Shown: in pieces, positions 15,402 to 18,901 of the stretch
Layout of the letters: each line of letters opens with the position of its first letter
How positions within the stretch are numbered: the stretch's first letter is position 1
From: CAYMUR01 sp964393615
GTDB lineage: Bacteria > Planctomycetota > Planctomycetia > Pirellulales > Pirellulaceae
NCBI GenBank assembly: GCA_964393615.1
Contig: CAYMUR010000098.1
Location: 1-18,901, forward strand
Direction of reading: 5' to 3'
Length of the DNA stretch: 18,901 nt
Program-made: the position numbers and the translations under genes
Notes under the pieces: model-generated
Databases searched by the model: none
Told to the model about the DNA's origin: nothing
The model's input: the letters and a program-made list of their open reading frames with translations, nothing else

Positions 15402-16952
15402 ATGTTGCAATCACGAGAAGCATTCAGGTTTTTGCAAATTCTTATCGTGGCTCTTCTTGGAGGCATGCTGCTCTATTTTACGTTTCAATTCGTTGACCAC
15501 TACCAAACGGTTCGACAGTGGGAACAACCTTGGATCACAATTTACTTGACAATGGTTGCTACCGGGGGATTTCTCATCATCGGTGTTGTGGCATACGTCA
15601 TCGGCAAATTGTGGTATCGCTCACGTCACCAAATGTTGCGGAAACGGCAACGTGACCGTTCACCGAGTCAATTGTCTCGCTCTGACCAAAAACGAGAGAT
15701 TGAAGAGAATCTGACTGAAATCAAGAACCTGCAGGCTGATGCGGAAGACCAGCAGTTTAAGCTGGAATTGGACCCTCTGGTACGGGAGTTCATTGAGAAA
15801 CAGAAAAACGCTACTTTGGAAATTGTGGCGTTCGGAACGGTTTCGAGTGGCAAGTCATCCTTGCTCAATGCGATTGCAGGTCGAGATGTTTTTCGGACGG
15901 ATGTTCGAGGTGGAACAACGATCAAACGTAATGAAATTCCCTGGTCAGGAGCTGATCGCGTAACGCTCGTTGATACACCGGGTTTTTCAGAAATCGAGGG
16001 TCAGCAACGTCAGCAAATTGCGGCATCCGCAGCGAAAGGCGCTGACCTCGTATTGGTCGTCGTAGACGGCCCGTTAAGACAGTCGGAATTTCAATTGCTA
16101 GAAATTTTGAACCGAATGGAAAAAAGGATGCTTGTTTGTCTCAATAAAAAGGATCTGTTCGGAGAAAATGATCGCGATTTATTGGTGCAACAGATTTCCA
16201 AGCAAGTGGATGGGTTAGTGTTCCCAGCAGATGTTGTGGCTGTTCGTTCGTCTTCCACACAACAGATTCGACAACGTGTGCTGGCTGACGGGAGTGAGAT
16301 GACCGAAACGGTAGAGTTGTCAGCCGACATCGAGCCATTAGCAGAGCGCATGTTGACGATTATTGGAGGTGAAGGACAGTCGTTGCTGATGGCAAATCTG
16401 TTGTTGCGATCTCGTGGACTCGTGGACGAAGCCCGGCGAAAGGTGCAAAACTCATTGGATCGACAGGCATGGCACATCGTGGACCGTTACACGTGGGGGG
16501 TGGCTGGCGCTGCTGCACTGAGCCCTTTTCCCGCCGTGGACCTAATGGTTGGGTGTGCGGTGTCCTCGAAAATGGTAATGGACCTAGCCGCGGTGTATCG
16601 CCAGGACATCGACCAGGAATCGGCAGTCAAGCTGTTGTCAGAGCTGGGCAAACATCTCGTGGGGATGCTCGGTGGTGTGACGGCCTCGGCTGCGGTTGGT
16701 TCGCTGCTGAAAGGGGTGCCAGGTGCAGGATGGGCTGTGGGTGGTGTATTGCAAGGTATTTCGCAAGCACTGATCACTCGCTGGATTGGTAGTGTTTTTG
16801 TTGACTACTTTGGCGCTGCGATGTGTGAGCCGGAAGGCGGATTGGCGGGACTGGCACAACGTCAATGGAATCAAATGACCAGTGTCAATCAGCTGCGACA
16901 ATTAATCGGAGTGGCACGGTCTCAGCTAACCAAGGACAAGGATGGAGTGTAA
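15402..16952 (+). CDS. Membrane-anchored GTPase with DUF697-like C-terminal domain
   Basis: With ATG 15402 this is 516 residues. Two N-terminal membrane segments (about 11-31 and 46-68) are followed by a basic, then acidic coiled-coil-like linker. The GTPase domain has the P-loop FGTVSSGKSS (144-153), the switch threonines GGTT (about 170-173), DTPG (191-194), NKKD (248-251) and an SSS G5 element (283-285). The C-terminus (about 360-470) has the hydrophobic Gly/Ala-rich DUF697 layout: GVAGAAALSPFPAVDLMVGC, later VGMLGGVTASAAVGSLLKGV. DUF697 GTPases such as E. coli YcjX/YcjF partners are membrane-linked and poorly understood. A GTG at 15372 is an alternative start; neither has a clear ribosome binding site. 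A second GTPase with a similar plan follows on the same strand. Confidence 0.88.
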   Translation: MLQSREAFRFLQILIVALLGGMLLYFTFQFVDHYQTVRQWEQPWITIYLTMVATGGFLIIGVVAYVIGKLWYRSRHQMLRKRQRDRSPSQLSRSDQKREIEENLTEIKNLQADAEDQQFKLELDPLVREFIEKQKNATLEIVAFGTVSSGKSSLLNAIAGRDVFRTDVRGGTTIKRNEIPWSGADRVTLVDTPGFSEIEGQQRQQIAASAAKGADLVLVVVDGPLRQSEFQLLEILNRMEKRMLVCLNKKDLFGENDRDLLVQQISKQVDGLVFPADVVAVRSSSTQQIRQRVLADGSEMTETVELSADIEPLAERMLTIIGGEGQSLLMANLLLRSRGLVDEARRKVQNSLDRQAWHIVDRYTWGVAGAAALSPFPAVDLMVGCAVSSKMVMDLAAVYRQDIDQESAVKLLSELGKHLVGMLGGVTASAAVGSLLKGVPGAGWAVGGVLQGISQALITRWIGSVFVDYFGAAMCEPEGGLAGLAQRQWNQMTSVNQLRQLIGVARSQLTKDKDGV

Positions 16953-17222
16953 CGAGAGACAGGACAGAGAACGTCGGCCAAGATGTGGAGACAAAGATGT
17001 GGTTGAAATGCGGAAAAATGGGCCAGGAGCATGACAAGCTGATTTCACCGGAGATCAGGTGTCTGACACAAATGCGTCGAGTGGATTGCCAAGACGCGTT
17101 TGGCTGGCAGCATGGAGATGCTGTGGATAGTCTCCCAATGAACGTGTTGTGGGTAGAGAAGTGGATAGAGACGTGGATAGAGAAACTGTTGCTATCTATT
17201 TTACTGAGGCTAAATTGTTTTT
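16953..17222. other. Spacer between the two GTPase genes, with short repeats
   Basis: 270 bases without a convincing gene. A long alternative-frame ORF that begins inside the first GTPase lacks motifs. At 17161-17184 a 12-base unit, GTGGATAGAGAC/GTGGATAGAGAA, occurs in tandem, with a diverged copy (GGGTAGAGAA) just before at 17151-17160. The spacing is larger than expected for a tight operon, so the second gene could have its own promoter. Confidence 0.5.
17161..17184. repeat. 12-base tandem repeat in GTPase spacer
   Basis: GTGGATAGAGAC (17161-17172) and GTGGATAGAGAA (17173-17184) differ only at the last base; GGGTAGAGAA at 17151-17160 is a partial third copy. It lies about 40 bases before the second GTPase start. 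Confidence 0.65.
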
Positions 17223-18599
17223 ATGGATCGTAAGCAGACTGGTGACGTGATGGCTTCGCAAGTGACTACCGATGATCGTTGGGATCAGGCCGTCGCCTCG
17301 ATTCAGGTGACGATCGATAAGATAAAGCACTGTTCAGAAGAGGAAAAACAGCGTTTGCGAGATGACCTGCGTGACCTTTTAATGATGCAGGATAAACTGA
17401 CGCGAGGACAGGTCGATGTTGTGGTTTTTGGTGAAATCAGTACGGGAAAGTCGGCCCTGATCAATGCCCTTGTGGGAAACCAGGTACGCGAGGTCAACGT
17501 GCAGGGAGGCTGGACGAAGGAGGTGTGGGATGTGGCCTGGGATGCAGTCAGCTACACAATGCCTGGCTTTGCCGATTCCCGTGTCGTATTGGTTGATACG
17601 CCAGGGCTCAACGAAATCGGAGGTGCTGAGCGTGCGGAAATTGCCCGCCAGGCAGCACAACGTTCGGATCTGATCCTTTTCGTGACAGATTCTGATTTGA
17701 ATCACATCGAGTTTTCAGCTTTATTGGATCTTGCCAACGCACATAAACCAATTCTGCTCGTATTTAACAAGACTGATAATTTCTCACCCGAAGACCGGGA
17801 GAGGTTACGAGAAGTGCTTCGCGACGAAAGGTTGCAAGGTGTCATCGATCCAGAAGACGTTGTATTGACAAGTGCAGATCCGAGAAAAGTACAGGTCGTT
17901 ATAGAGTCAGTGGATGGAACAAACCGTTCTGAGTGGCGCAAGCCTCCACCGGATGTTGAGCAGCTTAAAGTTCGCATTCTAGAAATTCTTGAACGAGAAG
18001 GCTTAGCCTTATTGGCGTTGAATGTTGCCATGTACGCCGCCGACAAAAGTGATCGAATCGGTGCGCTGCGAGTTCGGATGCGAGATGAAACTGCCAATCA
18101 TGTGATTTGGAGATATGCCGTATTGAAAGGAGTAGGCGTGGCACTCAATCCAGCTCCCTACCTGGACACTGCCAGTGGTTTTGCCATTGACGCTACGATG
18201 ATTGGGCACTTGGCAAAGGTCTATGGATTGACGATGACCCGGGCACATGCTGGAACACTGGTCAAATCGATTGCCCAATCGGCAGGTATGGTTGGCTTGG
18301 GCGAAATATCGTTTCATTTGCTATGCGGTACACTCAAAGCGATTACCTTCGGACACGCGCTGGCATTTACCATGTTGCCGCAAGGTGGATTGGCTGCCTT
18401 TAGTTCGTATATCGTTGGTAATGCAGCCAGATGTTATTTTGAGCAGGGTGCTTCCTGGGGTTCATCGGGTGTCAAAAAAATAGTCACTAATATTCTTGAG
18501 AATACGGATAAGAACTCGATCATGAACAAGTTTAAAGAAGAAATAAAGAAAAAGCTGCAATATAATCCACATGCTAGCGGCGCTGTATCAGGTGATTAA
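17223..18599 (+). CDS. GTPase with DUF697-like C-terminal domain (no N-terminal membrane anchor)
   Basis: From ATG 17223 the protein has 458 residues. After a charged helical N-terminus come the P-loop FGEISTGKSA (69-78), a candidate switch threonine at T98, DTPG (125-128), NKTD (182-185) and TSAD (216-219). Residues about 290-410 are Gly/Ala-rich and hydrophobic (GVGVALNPAPYLDTASGFAI; MVGLGEISFHLLCGTLKAIT), like the DUF697 region of the preceding GTPase but more diverged. The end is a lysine-rich helix (KFKEEIKKKL). It is probably soluble or peripherally membrane-bound and may partner the anchored GTPase upstream. ATG 17250, preceded by GGTGA, is an equally plausible start that removes nine residues. 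Confidence 0.86.
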   Translation: MDRKQTGDVMASQVTTDDRWDQAVASIQVTIDKIKHCSEEEKQRLRDDLRDLLMMQDKLTRGQVDVVVFGEISTGKSALINALVGNQVREVNVQGGWTKEVWDVAWDAVSYTMPGFADSRVVLVDTPGLNEIGGAERAEIARQAAQRSDLILFVTDSDLNHIEFSALLDLANAHKPILLVFNKTDNFSPEDRERLREVLRDERLQGVIDPEDVVLTSADPRKVQVVIESVDGTNRSEWRKPPPDVEQLKVRILEILEREGLALLALNVAMYAADKSDRIGALRVRMRDETANHVIWRYAVLKGVGVALNPAPYLDTASGFAIDATMIGHLAKVYGLTMTRAHAGTLVKSIAQSAGMVGLGEISFHLLCGTLKAITFGHALAFTMLPQGGLAAFSSYIVGNAARCYFEQGASWGSSGVKKIVTNILENTDKNSIMNKFKEEIKKKLQYNPHASGAVSGD

Positions 18600-18712
18600 C
18601 CTCGTGTTTGTTTCCGTGAATATCTCGGCTTTCGCGGGAGAAGTTTACGGTGGTTGGTGATGATTTGGGGTCGATTTGCCAGCGATAAATTGAAAATTTA
18701 AAACTTAGCAGC

Positions 18713-18742
18713 TTGCCTTGTCGTTTAAGGTGAAACTATAAT
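18713..18742 (+). promoter_or_regulatory. Sigma-70-type promoter with A/T-rich upstream element
   Basis: TTGCCT (18713-18718) and a perfect TATAAT (18737-18742) are separated by 18 bases. The 25 bases before the -35 element are A/T-rich (AAATTGAAAATTTAAAACTT), resembling an UP element. Transcription would start near 18749 and read out of the window. Confidence 0.65.
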
Positions 18743-18854
18743 GAGGGTATTGGGTCGTGCTAACGCGGTGCGACGGACTAGGGGCCCGTGAGGTGGTTGC
18801 AGCTCTGGCATCGTGACCGAAGCGGGAGGTAACTAGTGGAAAGGAGGTGGTTCT

Positions 18855-18896
18855 GTGGATTATTTCTGTATTAGCCAGCGAGGTGGCGTCACCTAA
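18855..18896 (+). CDS. Candidate leader peptide (13 residues)
   Basis: A near-perfect Shine-Dalgarno, AAGGAGG, ends seven bases before GTG 18855. The frame reads MDYFCISQRGGVT and stops at TAA 18894-18896. It lies in the leader of the promoter at 18713-18742. It may be a regulatory upstream ORF, or the Shine-Dalgarno may serve a different, longer frame leaving the window. This is inference from signal strength only. Confidence 0.25.
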   Translation: MDYFCISQRGGVT

Positions 18897-18901
18897 GTAC
18901 A

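Larger units (their letters stand above)
18600..18901 (+). other. Right-edge intergenic and leader region
   Basis: This tail contains no complete gene above 20 residues. It holds a good promoter (18713-18742), a hairpin GTCGTGC/GTGCGAC (about 18754-18774) and two strong Shine-Dalgarno sequences: GGGAGG (18824-18829) and AAGGAGG (18841-18847). The frame GTG 18847 (MVLWIISVLASEVASPKY) is open to the window end and may be the start of a partial gene. In another frame a GTG at 18855 begins a 13-residue ORF ending at 18896. No known structured RNA (RNase P, tmRNA, SRP RNA, common riboswitch) was recognised. Confidence 0.45.

Noticed and set aside
16865..17233. Plus-strand frame of 122 codons at the end of the first GTPase and through the spacer
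   Set aside because: The first part is the shadow of the GTPase gene in another frame, the rest consists of the short repeats; no domain is visible.
18841..18860. Resemblance of the reverse complement (CCACCTCCTTT) to the 16S rRNA 3' end
   Set aside because: The similarity is limited to the anti-Shine-Dalgarno complement; the preceding conserved 16S sequence is absent, so it is simply a strong ribosome binding site on the plus strand.
18742..18901. Possible RNase P RNA, tmRNA, SRP RNA or cobalamin riboswitch
   Set aside because: None of the core conserved segments of these RNAs (for example GAGGAAAGUC of RNase P or GGAAGGAAGCAGCC of SRP RNA) is present.

Overview
The window looks like a piece of a planctomycete chromosome (Planctomycetota, probably a Pirellulales/Planctomycetales relative), possibly from a draft or metagenome assembly. 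The reasons are the protein repertoire (double-module ABC-2 permease, tandem DUF21/CBS proteins, GTPases with a DUF697-like C-terminus, several small hypothetical proteins of a type I associate with this phylum), middling G+C, sparse Shine-Dalgarno sequences and scattered short operons. This assignment comes from recalled family resemblance, not from a search. Three runs of ten Ns (7255-7264, 9154-9163, 14151-14160) are scaffold gaps. Each lies inside a gene and the reading frame changes across it, so three genes that look broken are best read as single genes with missing sequence.

Layout. Positions 1-391 hold the 3' end of a 23S rRNA, a spacer with a strong hairpin and a complete 5S rRNA, closed by a clear terminator at 401-437. 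Next come a DMT/EamA transporter (-), a 750-base stretch with at most one tiny ORF, a phytanoyl-CoA dioxygenase-like oxygenase (-), an RluA-type pseudouridine synthase (-) that lacks the catalytic aspartate, and a divergent Maf nucleotide pyrophosphatase (+). A three-site zinc-ribbon protein (-) and an NAD-dependent epimerase (-) follow, separated by a perfect 18-bp palindrome. After these lie a secreted cysteine-rich protein (+), a small soluble hypothetical (-), a TPR lipoprotein (+) and a 77-residue small protein with a good ribosome binding site (+). The right-hand third holds two adjacent CNNM/CBS membrane proteins (-), one large two-module ABC-2 permease (-) and two consecutive GTPases (+), the first membrane-anchored and the second apparently soluble.

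How the genes relate. Most neighbours look functionally unrelated, as is usual in this phylum. The clearest functional units are the 23S-5S transcript, the CNNM/CBS pair (six bases apart) and the GTPase pair, which share a GTPase plus DUF697-like plan and could act together at the membrane. The last 190 bases carry a good sigma-70-type promoter with an A/T-rich upstream element and a leader with chained mini-ORFs; the gene it serves lies beyond the window. I see no CRISPR array, insertion sequence, integrase, prophage or recognisable defence locus. The most notable signals are the catalytic-site change in the RluA protein, the GTPase pair, the cysteine-rich secreted protein and the leader at the right edge.
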